A program made the position numbers and the translations under genes. Under the pieces are notes generated by a model. The model was not told where the DNA came from. It did not search any database and worked only from the letters and a program-made list of their open reading frames with translations. 15,449 nucleotides of DNA. It comes from Gemmatimonadaceae bacterium. Lineage in GTDB: Bacteria > Latescibacterota > UBA2968 > UBA8231. Positions within the stretch are counted from its first letter, which is position 1; every line of letters starts with the position of its first letter. Shown piece after piece: positions 1 to 9,212 of this stretch. The stretch is taken from the NCBI GenBank assembly GCA_002726335.1, contig PBSR01000047.1:1-15449 (forward strand), read 5' to 3'.

Positions 1-186
1 CTAGCGCGCCACGCCTCCGGGGCACTTACTCTGATCGTTGCCATCGTCGCCCTCGGTGTCGGCCATTCCGGCGGCGAGCTCGTCTACCGCTACGGCGCGG
101 CACGTGTGCACACCTCGACTCTCAGCGAGGAGGGGGCGATAGACCTGCCTTCGCACCGGCGCGACCACGACGACGATGATGATTGA
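1..186 (+). CDS. DUF2231-type membrane protein, C-terminal end (5' truncated by window)
   Basis: Frame 1 is open from the first base to a TGA at 184-186 and gives 61 residues; the start lies outside the window. The fragment has one hydrophobic helix (about residues 8-21) followed by the motif G-H-S-G-G-E-L-V-Y-R-Y-G, which is characteristic of the end of DUF2231 integral membrane proteins. The family is of uncertain function and is often found near cytochrome or metal genes. The protein ends in a charged tail rich in Arg, His and Asp, finishing with five Asp residues, which could bind metal (inference). It converges with copA and is not part of that operon. The family call rests on the LVY/GG motif alone. 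Confidence 0.72.
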   Translation, partial: LARHASGALTLIVAIVALGVGHSGGELVYRYGAARVHTSTLSEEGAIDLPSHRRDHDDDDD

Positions 187-204
187 GGCCAGCGCTGACG
201 GTGA

Positions 205-226
205 CGCCCTGCACCGTCGCAGGGCG
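205..226. terminator. GC-rich hairpin between convergent genes, possible bidirectional terminator
   Basis: CGCCCTGC (205-212) and GCAGGGCG (219-226) form a perfect 8-bp stem around a 6-base loop. It sits between the stop of the DUF2231-type gene (186) and the stop of copA (273), where convergent transcription should end. There is no run of T on either side, so it is not a standard intrinsic terminator; it could act with Rho or be incidental. Confidence 0.35.
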
Positions 227-272
227 GTGTACGCGCTCCCGGGGGGACACGGCTGTCTCGCTTCGAGCCTGG

Positions 273-2729
273 TTACAACGTCAGCCGGCGCAGACGCAGA
301 GCGTTGCTGATAACCGACACGGAGCTGAGAGTCATAGCAGCGCTGGCGAGAATGGGACTCAACAGAATACCGAAGAAGGGGTAAAGGATTCCCGCCGCAA
401 CAGGTACACCGATACTGTTGTAGGCGAAGGCGAAGAACAGGTTCTGACGGATGTTCCGCATGGTGCCGCGGCTCAGACGTCGGGCGCGGGCGATACCGCG
501 CAGATCTCCCTGCACCAGCGTGATCCCGGCGCTCTCCATGGCCACGTCGGTTCCGGTACCCATGGCGATACCCACTTCGGCACGTGCCAGTGCGGGGGCA
601 TCGTTGATGCCATCCCCGGCCATGGCCACGGTGTGCCCGGCAGCCTGCAGGCGCTCTATCACGGCACTCTTGCCGGCGGGCAACACCCCGGCTACGACGT
701 CGTCGATGCCGAGATCGCGGGCCACTACCCGTGCTGTGGTCTCGTGGTCCCCGGTGAGCATGACGACGCTGATGCCCGCCTCGTGCAACAGGCGGATCGC
801 TTCCGGCGTCGAGTCCTTGATGGGATCGGCCACCCCGAGCAAACCGGCAGCCTGGCCGTCGATGGCGACGTACACGGTGGTGTTGCCCTGCTCATTCAGG
901 ACATGGGCCGACTCCCGCAGGGCCGAGATATCTATTCCCTCGGCGGCGAACAGTGCGGCGTTGCCGAGGGCGATCATCCTGCCTTCGACCCTGCCCTTCA
1001 CGCCCAGGCCGGTGAGGGACTCGAATTCGTCCACCGCCGACAGTGGCAGCTGTCGAGCTTCAGCGCCGGCCACCAGGGCGGCCGCCAGAGGATGCTCGCT
1101 GCCGCGTTCCAGACTGGCCGCCAGATGAACCAGCTCGTCAGCGGTCACCGATTCGGCCGGTTCCACGGCGACCAGTTCGGGTCGGCCCTGTGTCAGCGTG
1201 CCCGTCTTGTCGACGACGACGGTGTCTACCTGCTCGAGGACTTCCAGGGCTTCGGCGTCACGGATCAATACACCGACGCCTGCGCCGCGACCGGTGCCGA
1301 CCATGATCGACATGGGAGTCGCCAGCCCGAGAGCACAGGGACAGGCGATGATGAGCACCGCCACGGCGTTGACCAGGGCGTGGGTCATGGCCGGTTCGGG
1401 GCCGACGGCGGCCCAGATGACGAAGGTCGCCGCCGCCGAGAGCACCACGGCGGGTACGAACCAGCCGGCGACGCGGTCGGCGACACGCTGGATCGGGGCC
1501 CGGCTGCGCTGGGCCTCGGCCACCATCTGCACGATACGTGACAGCAGCGTGTCCGCCCCGACTCGCCGGGCCTCGATGACGAGGGTACCGGTACCGTTCA
1601 CAGTGCCACCGGTGACGGTGCTCCCCGTGGTCTTCTCCACCGGCATCGGCTCCCCGGACACCATCGACTCATCGACCGAGCTGCCGCCGTCCACGACTTC
1701 GCCGTCCACCGGGACCTTGCCTCCCGGACGCACACGCACGCGCATGCCGACCTGCACGTGTTCGAGGGGGATCTCCTCCTCCTTGCCGTCGGTCCCGAGT
1801 CGCAGCGCCGTGGGCGGCGCCAGATGCAGCAGTTGCCGCAGGGCGTCTGACGTTCGTCCTCGCGCCTTCAGCTCCAGCACCTGACCCAGCAGCACGAGAG
1901 CGACGATCACAGCCCCGGCCTCGAAATACACGGCAACCTTACCGTCCGAGCCGTGGAAGGACGGGGGAAAGAGTCCCGGTGCCACAGTGGCGAAGACGCT
2001 GTAGCCGAAAGCCGCACCAACACCGATGCCGATGAGGGTGAACATGTTCGGGCTGCGGTTGAGGATCGACTGCCAGCCGCGCACGAAGAACGGCCAGCCC
2101 CCCCAGAGCACGACCGGCGTAGCCAGGGCAAGCTGCAGCCAGGTGTTGGCGGCATGAGACAGCCAGTCGTTCACCGGATTGCCGGGAAGGTGGTCACCCA
2201 TGGCCAGCACCAGCACCGGCAGGGCCAGCACGGCGCTGATACCGAACCGCCGGACCATGTCGATGAGCTCGGGATCCTCCTCGTCCTCGAGGCTGATCGT
2301 TCGCGGTTCGAGAGCCATGCCGCAATCGGGACACGACCCCGGGCCGATCTGCAGCACGTCGGGATGCATGGGACAGGTGTATTCGGTCCCCTCGGGCACG
2401 TCCTTCTCAGCTGCGGTGCCCGTCAGCCAGCCCTCGGGATCGTCACTGAATCTGTCCAGACACCCGGTGCCGCAGAAGTAGTAGGTCTGGCCGGCGTGCT
2501 CGTGTGTACCCGCCGACTCTTCTGTTGTGACCGTCATGCCGCAGACGGGATCGGTGTGACCGCCGTCGCTCGCCGCCGGAGCCAGGCAGCCTGAGGGATC
2601 AGCGGCGAAGGTGGCACGGCAGCCGTCACAGCAGAAGTAGTAGGTCGTGCCTTCGTGTTCGTGATGCGGCGTGTCGGCCTCGATCTCGACCGTCATGCCG
2701 CAGACGGGGTCACGAGTGTCGTCCATCAT
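273..2729 (-). CDS. copA: Cu(I)/Ag(I)-translocating P1B-type ATPase with YHS-YHS-HMBD N-terminus
   Basis: This 818-residue inner-membrane ATPase is expected to export Cu(I)/Ag(I) from cytosol to periplasm. Visible parts: two YHS-type modules (about 7-49 and 60-102, each starting D-P-V-C-G-M-T-V and containing Y-Y-F-C), a heavy-metal-binding domain (117-142, C-P-M-H-P...C-P-D-C-G-M), the SGEP actuator motif (358-361), CPC in the transport helix (463-465), DKTG phosphorylation site (507-510), SEHP (544-547), GDGIND (705-710), then Y-N (770-771) and M-T-L-S-S (799-803). CPC plus YN plus MxxSS is the Cu(I) subtype. There is no classical HMA domain (GMTCxxC). The ATG at 2729 overlaps the cusA stop (ATGA) and has GAGGAG about 6 bases upstream; the second ATG at 2726 is an alternative. 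The open frame extends farther upstream, but only inside cusA. It is the last gene of the operon. Confidence 0.95.
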   Translation of the reverse strand: MMDDTRDPVCGMTVEIEADTPHHEHEGTTYYFCCDGCRATFAADPSGCLAPAASDGGHTDPVCGMTVTTEESAGTHEHAGQTYYFCGTGCLDRFSDDPEGWLTGTAAEKDVPEGTEYTCPMHPDVLQIGPGSCPDCGMALEPRTISLEDEEDPELIDMVRRFGISAVLALPVLVLAMGDHLPGNPVNDWLSHAANTWLQLALATPVVLWGGWPFFVRGWQSILNRSPNMFTLIGIGVGAAFGYSVFATVAPGLFPPSFHGSDGKVAVYFEAGAVIVALVLLGQVLELKARGRTSDALRQLLHLAPPTALRLGTDGKEEEIPLEHVQVGMRVRVRPGGKVPVDGEVVDGGSSVDESMVSGEPMPVEKTTGSTVTGGTVNGTGTLVIEARRVGADTLLSRIVQMVAEAQRSRAPIQRVADRVAGWFVPAVVLSAAATFVIWAAVGPEPAMTHALVNAVAVLIIACPCALGLATPMSIMVGTGRGAGVGVLIRDAEALEVLEQVDTVVVDKTGTLTQGRPELVAVEPAESVTADELVHLAASLERGSEHPLAAALVAGAEARQLPLSAVDEFESLTGLGVKGRVEGRMIALGNAALFAAEGIDISALRESAHVLNEQGNTTVYVAIDGQAAGLLGVADPIKDSTPEAIRLLHEAGISVVMLTGDHETTARVVARDLGIDDVVAGVLPAGKSAVIERLQAAGHTVAMAGDGINDAPALARAEVGIAMGTGTDVAMESAGITLVQGDLRGIARARRLSRGTMRNIRQNLFFAFAYNSIGVPVAAGILYPFFGILLSPILASAAMTLSSVSVISNALRLRRLTL

Positions 2730-5700
2730 CGGTTCTCCTCTTCCTCGTGCAAGCGATGCCGCCAGACCCAGGCCTGCCAGACGGTGTAGAATACGGGGAT
2801 CACCAGCAGGGTCAGGATCGTCGACGATACCAGGCCACCCACCATCGGTGCGGCGATGCGCCGCATCACCTCGGAGCCGGTACCCTCCCCCCACATGATG
2901 GGCAGCAGGCCCGCCATTGTCGCCGTCACCGTCATCACCTTGGGGCGTACGCGGTCGACGGCGCCGATGGATACGGCGCGATACAGATCCTGGCGGGTGA
3001 GCTTCTCGCCCCGGTCCCGGCGCATGTCGGCCCAGGCGTGATCCAGGTAGAGCAGCATGATGACCCCCGTCTCGGCGGCGACGCCGGCCAGGGCGATGAA
3101 GCCGACACCCACGGCGATGCTCATGTTGTACTCCAGCAGATCCAGCAGCCAGACGCCGCCCACGAGTGCAAAGGGCAAGGTGAGCATGATCAGCAGGGAC
3201 TCGGTGACGCTGCGGAAGTTCATGTAGAGCAGCAGGAAGATGATCCCCAGGGTCACCGGCACGACCATCTTCAGCCGCGCCGCGGCGCGCTGCATGTATT
3301 CATACTGACCGCTCCAGGTCAGGCTGTAGCCGGGTGGCAGATCCACCTCGGCCGCCACGGCCAAGCGTGCCTGCTCGACGTAGCTGCCCACATCAACCCC
3401 TTTGATGTCGACGTAGACCCAGGCGTTGAGCCGGGCGTTTTCGCTCTTGATGCCAGGCGGCCCCTTGCGGATGCGGATGTCGGCCACCTGTTCGATCGGA
3501 ATCTGCACCCCCGTAGGCGTCGGCACGAGCAACCGCCGCAGAGCGGGCAGGTTGTCGCGCAGCTCACGTCCATAGCGCAGGTTCACCGGATAGCGCTCCC
3601 GTCCCTCCACGGTCCAGGTGATGTTCATGCCGCCCAGCGCCGACATGATCACGTCCTGCACATCGCCGACGGTCAGACCATAGCGGGCGGCTTCGTCACG
3701 GCGCACCTCGAAGTCGAGGTAGTTGCCGGCGGCGACTCGTTCGGCATAGACGCTCAGGGTTCCCGGCACGCGGCGCACGACCTCTTCGATGCGCTGGCCG
3801 ATGGCTTGCAGCTGCTCCAGATCTTCTCCGGCGACCTTGATCCCCACCGGGGTCTTGATGCCGGTGGACAGCATGTCGATGCGTGTCTTGATGGGCATGG
3901 TCCAGGCGTTGGTGAGCCCCGGAAACTGCAGGGCGGCGTCCATTTCATCGATCAGCCGCTGGGGTGTCATCTCCGGTCGCCACTCGGACTCCGGCTTCAG
4001 TGTGATCGTCGTCTCGATCATCGACAGGGGCGCCGGATCGGTGGCGGTCTCGGCGCGGCCGACCTTGCCGAACACGTGCTCCACTTCCGGGAACGTGCGG
4101 ATGATGCGGTCGGTCTGCTGCAGCAGCTCCCGCGCCTTTGTCACCGAAACACCCGGCAGTGTCGTCGGCATGTAGAGCAGATCCCCCTCGTACAGGGGCG
4201 GCATGAACTCCGAGCCGATGCGGTCCAGGGGAAACAGCCCCTGCACCCTCGACAGGGTGTCGCGTGTCCCGCCTTCGACCCGGTCCAGCACCAGCGTCCG
4301 GTACGGCATGAGGGTCACCAGCATCACGGCTGTACTCACGCCGAGCACGAGCAGCTTGTGCTTCAGCACCCATTCGATGGCCGGTCGGTAGAGCCACAGC
4401 AGCAACCGGTTCAGCGGGTTGCTTCGTTCCGGCAGGATTCGCCCGCGTACGAGAAAACCCATCAGCACGGGAACGATGGTGATCGCCAGCAAAGCCGAGG
4501 CCGCCATGGCCCAGGTCTTGGTGTATGCCAGCGGCTTGAACAGCCGACCCTCCTGGGCCTGCAGCGTGAACACGGGCAGGAAGGAAAGGGTGACGATCAG
4601 CAGGGAGTAGAACAGGGCCGGACCGACCTCCTTTGCCGCGTCGAGAATGATCGCCCAGTGCTCCTTCCTGCCGCCATCCCGCTCGAGGTGTTTGTGCGCG
4701 TTCTCCACCATGACGACGGCGGCGTCCACCATCACACCGATGGCGATGGCGATGCCGCCGAGAGACATGATATTGGCATTGATGCCCTGAACCTGCATCA
4801 CCAGGAAGGAGACGAGGATACCCACCGGAAGCGTGAAGATGGCCACCAGCGCCGAACGCACGTGCAGCAGGAACAGCACGCACACCAGCGCCACGATGAT
4901 GCACTCCTCCACCAGCTTACCGCTGAGGTGATCGACAGCGCGACGGATCAGGCCGGAGCGATCGTAGGCGGTGTGGATCGTCACACCCTCGGGCAGACCG
5001 GACTTCAGCTCCGCCAGGCGCGTCTTGACGCGGTCGATGACGGCCAGGGCGTTCTCGCCATAACGCATGACGACGATGCCACCGACGATCTCCCCCTCCC
5101 CGTCCCACTCGGCCAGGCCGCGGCGCAGTTCGGGGCCCGGCTGCACGGTGGCGATATCGCGCACGTGAATCGGGGTACCATTGAGATCGACGCCGATGGG
5201 AATACCCTCGATATCCTCGATCGACCGGATGTAGCCCCTGCCGCGCACCATGAACTCGGTCTCAGCCAGCTCGATCAGCCGGCCGCCCACATCGCTGTTC
5301 GACCGCTGGATGGCAGCGCGCACCTTCTGCAGCGGCATGTTGTACGCCAGCAGCCGGTTCGGGTCGACGGTCACCTGGTACTGCCGGACGAAGCCGCCGA
5401 TGCTGGCCACCTCGGATACGCCCGGCACGCTCGTCAGCTCGTAACGCAGATACCAGTCCTGGATCGAGCGCAGCTGGGCCAGGTCGTTGTGGCCGGTGGT
5501 ATCCTCGAGCACGTACTCAAAGACCCAGCCCACGCCCGTGGCATCGGGTCCGAGCCGTGGCGTGATGCCCGCAGGGAGGCGATCGGTAACGAAGTTGAGG
5601 TACTCGAGCACGCGGCTGCGAGCCCAGTAGATGTCGGTTCCGTCTTCGAAGATGATGTAGACGAAGGACAGCCCGAAGAAGGAGTACCCCCTCACGACCT

Positions 5701-5938
5701 TGGCGAAGGGCACCGACAGCATGGCCGTGCTCAGCGGATAGGTCACCTGATCCTCCACGACCTGGGGGGCCTGGCCAGGGTAGTCGGTGAGGATGATGAC
5801 CTGCACGTCGGACAGGTCCGGGATCGCGTCGAGGGGCGTGTTGAAGGCCGCCCAGAGGCCGCCGCCAATGACAAAAATCGTCACCAGCACGGTCATCAGC
5901 CGGTTGCGCAGGCAGGTTTCGATGATGCGGGTCAGCAT
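2726..5938 (-). CDS. cusA: Heavy-metal efflux RND permease, CusA type (Cu(I)/Ag(I))
   Basis: This 1070-residue inner-membrane pump is the proton-driven component of a CusCBA-type tripartite system. It has a first transmembrane helix (about 14-31), a large periplasmic domain, a helix bundle (about 342-500), a second periplasmic domain and a final bundle (about 890-1060). Proton-relay residues are present: D405 in G-V-M-V-D-A-A, E956 in A-A-E-T-G and K1000 in R-V-R-P-K. M590, M640 and M689 have the same 50 and 49 spacing as the E. coli CusA metal triad (M573, M623, M672, from memory), which favours Cu(I)/Ag(I) over Zn/Co/Ni. A strong AAGGAGGT (5947-5954) lies 8 bases before the ATG and overlaps the cusB stop, so the start is firm. 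The 15-base gap from cusB and the ATGA overlap with copA indicate one transcript. About 17 residues appear inserted relative to E. coli CusA between the first bundle and M590. Confidence 0.96.
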   Translation of the reverse strand: MLTRIIETCLRNRLMTVLVTIFVIGGGLWAAFNTPLDAIPDLSDVQVIILTDYPGQAPQVVEDQVTYPLSTAMLSVPFAKVVRGYSFFGLSFVYIIFEDGTDIYWARSRVLEYLNFVTDRLPAGITPRLGPDATGVGWVFEYVLEDTTGHNDLAQLRSIQDWYLRYELTSVPGVSEVASIGGFVRQYQVTVDPNRLLAYNMPLQKVRAAIQRSNSDVGGRLIELAETEFMVRGRGYIRSIEDIEGIPIGVDLNGTPIHVRDIATVQPGPELRRGLAEWDGEGEIVGGIVVMRYGENALAVIDRVKTRLAELKSGLPEGVTIHTAYDRSGLIRRAVDHLSGKLVEECIIVALVCVLFLLHVRSALVAIFTLPVGILVSFLVMQVQGINANIMSLGGIAIAIGVMVDAAVVMVENAHKHLERDGGRKEHWAIILDAAKEVGPALFYSLLIVTLSFLPVFTLQAQEGRLFKPLAYTKTWAMAASALLAITIVPVLMGFLVRGRILPERSNPLNRLLLWLYRPAIEWVLKHKLLVLGVSTAVMLVTLMPYRTLVLDRVEGGTRDTLSRVQGLFPLDRIGSEFMPPLYEGDLLYMPTTLPGVSVTKARELLQQTDRIIRTFPEVEHVFGKVGRAETATDPAPLSMIETTITLKPESEWRPEMTPQRLIDEMDAALQFPGLTNAWTMPIKTRIDMLSTGIKTPVGIKVAGEDLEQLQAIGQRIEEVVRRVPGTLSVYAERVAAGNYLDFEVRRDEAARYGLTVGDVQDVIMSALGGMNITWTVEGRERYPVNLRYGRELRDNLPALRRLLVPTPTGVQIPIEQVADIRIRKGPPGIKSENARLNAWVYVDIKGVDVGSYVEQARLAVAAEVDLPPGYSLTWSGQYEYMQRAAARLKMVVPVTLGIIFLLLYMNFRSVTESLLIMLTLPFALVGGVWLLDLLEYNMSIAVGVGFIALAGVAAETGVIMLLYLDHAWADMRRDRGEKLTRQDLYRAVSIGAVDRVRPKVMTVTATMAGLLPIMWGEGTGSEVMRRIAAPMVGGLVSSTILTLLVIPVFYTVWQAWVWRHRLHEEEENR

Positions 5939-5953
5939 GACTCGAGACCTCCT

Positions 5954-7345
5954 TCAGTGCACATGCGACGGAGACGATTCCGCAGCGTCATCGCTGGCGA
6001 GCATGTCACTCAGCGCCGACTTCAGATTGCTCTCCGAATCGATCAGGAACTGAGCCGACGTGACGATGCGCTCTCCCTCATGCACGCCAGCCAGGATCTC
6101 GTACCACCCGTCGGCCTGCACACCGATCTCCACCTGCCTCGGCTGGAAACGGCCCTCGCCCAGAGCGACGACGGCCAGCGTGCGCTCTCCCGAGTGAATG
6201 ATCGCCTCCACCGGCACGGCGGGGCGATGCCTTGCTGCTGCCCGCAGTGTGACGTTGGCATACATCCCCGGCTTCAGGGCACGGTCTGCGTTGTCCAGAC
6301 TCATGCGCACCTTCAGCGTGCGTGTCGTGCCATCGAGAAAGGGGTGGACCTGGGTCACACGGCCACCGAACGTGCGTCCCGGCAGGTAGCTGAGGGTTAC
6401 TTCCGCTTCCTGTCCCTCTGCCACCCAGGGCAGCTCGTACTCATAGACATTGGCGATGACCCACACACTCGACAGCTCGGCGATGCGGTACAGATGCTGA
6501 CCGGGGTTGATGTAGGCGCCGTCGAGTACGGCCTTGTGTACGACCACGCCGTCCTGCGGCGTGGCGACGGTGAGGGTGCGCGTCGCCTGGCGCTCGCGCC
6601 GCAGCCGTTCGATCTGCGCTTCGCTCACATCCCAGTATCGCAGGCGCTGCAGAGAAGCTGCCAGCAGTTCACCAGCACCGCGCAGCACGTCGTCGTCAGC
6701 GGCCTGGTCCTCGAGCCGCTCCAGGTAGTCCAGCACGGTCAGGTACTCTTCCTGGGCGGCCACCAGTTCGGGGCTGTAGAGCTCGAGCAGAGGCTCTCCC
6801 TTCGTCACCTCCTGACCGGTGAAATCGACGAACAGTCGCTCCACCCAACCAGCGACCTTGGTGTTGATGTCGGTCATGCGTCTCTCGTCATATTCGACAC
6901 GACCCACGGCGCGCACCGAACGCTGCAAGGGCCGGTTTTCCACCAGGGCGGTTCGTACACCGATGTTCTGCGCCGTCACGGCATCGATGCTCACCGTGCC
7001 CCGCGCCGACAACTCGTCCTCATAGACGGGGATCAGATCCATCCCCATGGGGGACTTGCCGGGCCCGTCGGCGACGTAGTTCGGATCCATCGGCGCCCGC
7101 CAGTGGGCGATCCGACGTTCACCGTCGGTGGGTGGTTCCGGGGCATCCGCCACCAGATCCATACCGCACACAGGACAGGCGCCAGGGTGATCGGCGATGA
7201 CGGCCGGATGCATGGCGCAACGGTAGACCGTGGCCTCATCTCCATGCTCGCTCTCGGTATAGACATCGGTGCCGGCCTCCCACCAGATCCCTACCGCGAT
7301 CCCCATGACCAATGCCAGTGCGGCGGACAGAATCGTGCGTTGCAT
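5954..7345 (-). CDS. cusB: Periplasmic adaptor (membrane fusion protein) of Cu/Ag efflux, CusB type, with N-terminal metal-binding domain
   Basis: This 463-residue adaptor links CusA to the outer-membrane channel and probably passes metal to the pump. An N-terminal hydrophobic anchor or signal (about 4-22) is followed by a heavy-metal-binding domain (41-64, C-A-M-H-P...C-P-V-C-G-M-D-L). Next comes a Cys-less relative (81-108, with A-P-M-D-P and P-G-K-S-P-M-G-M-D-L). The rest is typical adaptor: barrel-sandwich halves (about 150-192 and 258-290), a helical hairpin between them (about 193-250), and a beta-barrel and membrane-proximal region (about 293-445). The His-containing tail ends H-V-H. 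The ATG at 7345 shares its A with the cusC stop (TGATG), with GAGGAG 8 bases upstream. A GTG at 7348 would add one residue and cannot be excluded. Family known; the metal-relay role of the N-terminus is inferred. Confidence 0.93.
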   Translation of the reverse strand: MQRTILSAALALVMGIAVGIWWEAGTDVYTESEHGDEATVYRCAMHPAVIADHPGACPVCGMDLVADAPEPPTDGERRIAHWRAPMDPNYVADGPGKSPMGMDLIPVYEDELSARGTVSIDAVTAQNIGVRTALVENRPLQRSVRAVGRVEYDERRMTDINTKVAGWVERLFVDFTGQEVTKGEPLLELYSPELVAAQEEYLTVLDYLERLEDQAADDDVLRGAGELLAASLQRLRYWDVSEAQIERLRRERQATRTLTVATPQDGVVVHKAVLDGAYINPGQHLYRIAELSSVWVIANVYEYELPWVAEGQEAEVTLSYLPGRTFGGRVTQVHPFLDGTTRTLKVRMSLDNADRALKPGMYANVTLRAAARHRPAVPVEAIIHSGERTLAVVALGEGRFQPRQVEIGVQADGWYEILAGVHEGERIVTSAQFLIDSESNLKSALSDMLASDDAAESSPSHVH

Positions 7346-8637
7346 CACTCGGTCTCCTCGTCAAACAGGCGGGTGCCCACGGCCATCTCGATCTGTGCCA
7401 GGATCTGTTCCGAGTCGGTCAGGTGGCGGTAGGCATCCGTGTCGAAATCGAGCAGGCTCACCTGGCTGTCGAGCAGGGTGAGGAAGTCGACTTTGTCCAC
7501 CTGATAGCCAGCCAGGGCCGCACTCAACGATTGCTGGGCCTGCGGGATGATCGCCGTCCGCAACCAGCGCATGCGCTCACGGTGGGCGGTGACGGCGACA
7601 TATCCCTGACGGATGTCGAGCCGGATCTGCAGGGCCAGGGCCTTGCGGGTCGACTCGGCGGCAAGGGCGTTGAGTCTGGCCTCGGTCGCCTGTTCCTGTT
7701 CCTTGCGATCTCGCCAGAGAGGCAGACTCACGGACACGGCTGCAGAGACAAAATCGCTGCCACGTACCGGGTCGTCGGCAAAGTCGCGCTGCCGGTAGGC
7801 GATACTGACGTCGAAATCCGGCCGGCCTTCGAGCCGTGCCGCCGATTCGGCGGCTCGCCAGCGTACGGCGTCGTGGCCCAACGCCGCCAGCACCGGACGA
7901 CGCTGCAGCGCCATCTCTTCAAGAGCGCCGGCCTCGTGTGTCAGTGGTGTCGGCGTCAACTCCGGCGTGCGGTCCACGGGCGTGTCCAACTCGCGGTCGA
8001 GAGCGGCGTTCAACTCCGCCTCTGCCTGTCGGCGCTGCGATTGCAGGACGATGAGACGCTCGCGCAGGCCCGACTGCGACACCTGGGCCTTGAGCACATC
8101 CTGCTGCAGGCCGCGGCCGACGGCGTACTTGGTCTGGGCAATACGGACGAAATCCGCCAGCAGCTGCTCGTTCCGACCGGCGATGTCGATGGCGCGGTCG
8201 AGGAAAGCCAGCTCATACCAAGCCCGCTTGACGTCGAACACGATCTGGGCCTCGTGGTCGGTGGCCCGCTCCCGGGCGCCGGCAAAGGCGGCATGTGCTA
8301 CCTGCTGCCGCGCCGCCCGTAGGCCAGGCCATGGCAGTCTCTGACTGACACCCAGCTGCCGGCCGCTCATGGGCGTGCTGGAAAAATCCCAGTCACTCGT
8401 CGGCACGTTATTCATCTCGAGGCGGATCACGGGATCGGCCAGGGCGCCGGCGGGGCCGATACGGTGCTCGACAGCCTCAGCTCGCAGCCTGGCAGCCTGC
8501 AGCCGTGGATGGCTTGCCAGAGCCTCGTCGATCAGGTCCTGTAGGTCCGGGGGGGTGGGACCGGCAGTCGGCGCCGCACCGGCTCTGGTAGAAAGCAGGC
8601 ACAGGCACGCGAGCACGGTCAGTGTCGCTCTTTTCAT
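7345..8637 (-). CDS. cusC: TolC/CusC-family outer-membrane efflux channel
   Basis: This 430-residue protein is the outer-membrane exit duct of the tripartite pump. It has a Sec signal (about 1-21, two basic residues, a leucine-rich core, cleavage probably after T-R-A-G-A) and two long helical repeats of the outer-membrane efflux protein family (about 33-215 and 237-425). These contain the usual pattern of coiled, Ala/Gln/Leu-rich helices with D-V-x-K-A (180-184) in the first repeat and D-F-L-T-L-L-D-S (384-391) in the second. A V-L-A-C sequence at 8-11 is too near the N-terminus to be a convincing lipobox. I chose the ATG at 8637 because it starts the signal peptide and has a purine-rich GGGAAGAG just upstream; the frame is open to 8712 but that extension has no signal character. 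Its stop overlaps the cusB start. Subfamily assignment rests on the neighbours. Confidence 0.9.
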   Translation of the reverse strand: MKRATLTVLACLCLLSTRAGAAPTAGPTPPDLQDLIDEALASHPRLQAARLRAEAVEHRIGPAGALADPVIRLEMNNVPTSDWDFSSTPMSGRQLGVSQRLPWPGLRAARQQVAHAAFAGARERATDHEAQIVFDVKRAWYELAFLDRAIDIAGRNEQLLADFVRIAQTKYAVGRGLQQDVLKAQVSQSGLRERLIVLQSQRRQAEAELNAALDRELDTPVDRTPELTPTPLTHEAGALEEMALQRRPVLAALGHDAVRWRAAESAARLEGRPDFDVSIAYRQRDFADDPVRGSDFVSAAVSVSLPLWRDRKEQEQATEARLNALAAESTRKALALQIRLDIRQGYVAVTAHRERMRWLRTAIIPQAQQSLSAALAGYQVDKVDFLTLLDSQVSLLDFDTDAYRHLTDSEQILAQIEMAVGTRLFDEETE

Positions 8638-8784
8638 CAGTCTCTTCCCGCTGTCGCGGCAGCTCCGCCCTCCAGGATGGAGAGGGTCTGACACGCGGAT
8701 CAATACACACACACTCGTACGGCCCGCTCACAGCCGCACTCACTTTGCGGTCCGAGAGCTGGACTGTTCAGATCGTGCGTGTGT

Positions 8785-9150
8785 CTACAGGCGGTAGGAC
8801 TGGTGCAACAGGAAGAGGTTGTGGCGGGGCGGGTGGATCGCGTGCAGCGAGGCCGTGACGGCGAGTGGGACCGGGGTCACGGCCAGGGTCTGGCTGTAAG
8901 TAGATATGACCTCGAACGTGCCGCTGGACGCTTTCGACGAAATCACCACCGTCTCGTCCACCGTGAGTCCATCACATTCGCCATCGCAACAGCAGGCAGC
9001 GGCGATCGTACCCACCGGAGGCGTCGACATGGCGCAGTCGACGCCGGCACAGGCAGCCACGGCCCCGGCGCCCACATGCAGAAGCAGGGCGAAGAGGGTG
9101 ACGGCGTTGCGGATCACCGCTAGGCGGGGTATACGGAAGGTTCGGGCCAT
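8785..9150 (-). CDS. Small Cys-rich exported protein heading the copper efflux operon (function unknown)
   Basis: This 121-residue protein has no family that I can name. It has an Arg-containing N-terminus (R3, R6, R9, R14), a hydrophobic segment (about 16-33) and V-A-A-C34, which fits a lipobox, so it may be a lipoprotein or a secreted protein. Six cysteines follow: C34, C39, C53-C54-C55 and C59, giving C-x4-C and CCC-x3-C patterns suited to Cu(I)/Ag(I) thiolate binding. The second half (about 62-105) is Thr/Ser/Val-rich, and the tail is H-P-P-R-H then L-F-L-L-H-Q. From memory, small proteins with Pro-Pro and L-L-H tails often precede RND metal pumps. The ATG at 9150 best places the signal sequence, though no good Shine-Dalgarno site precedes it; the frame stays open to 9240. 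It is followed by a 147-base gap before cusC. Periplasmic metal carrier or sensor is only a guess. Confidence 0.68.
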   Translation of the reverse strand: MARTFRIPRLAVIRNAVTLFALLLHVGAGAVAACAGVDCAMSTPPVGTIAAACCCDGECDGLTVDETVVISSKASSGTFEVISTYSQTLAVTPVPLAVTASLHAIHPPRHNLFLLHQSYRL

Positions 9151-9198
9151 GAGATGGAACGTAGTCGGCCCGTGATGGATTTGCAACCTGGACAGCAT

Positions 9199-9212
9199 GT
9201 CACCGAGGTGAC
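9199..9212. promoter_or_regulatory. 14-bp palindrome in the divergent control region, candidate operator
   Basis: GTCACC and GGTGAC form perfect 6-bp arms separated by GA. The site lies between the start of the Cys-rich gene (9150, leftward) and the start of the ZIP gene (9276, rightward), a place expected to hold the control of both units. It does not match the CueR, CusR or CsoR sites I know, and I could not pair it with a convincing -35/-10 box, so the role is inferred from position and symmetry alone. Confidence 0.35.

Noticed and set aside
183..1541. A 452-codon open frame on the + strand opposite copA
   Set aside because: Same antisense effect. The minus-strand frame carries the full P-type ATPase motifs, and the plus frame shows only low-complexity Gly/His/Gln sequence.
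2747..7432. A 1561-codon open frame on the + strand, opposite cusA and cusB
   Set aside because: It runs antisense across two well-supported genes and its translation is His/Gln/Asp/Arg-rich with no domain. Such frames arise because the reverse complements of stop codons are rare in GC-rich coding DNA.
9131..9138. ATACGGAA near the start of the Cys-rich gene, matching an ArsR-array half unit in reverse complement
   Set aside because: It is a single 8-bp match inside coding sequence with no dyad partner, and one such match is expected by chance at this length.
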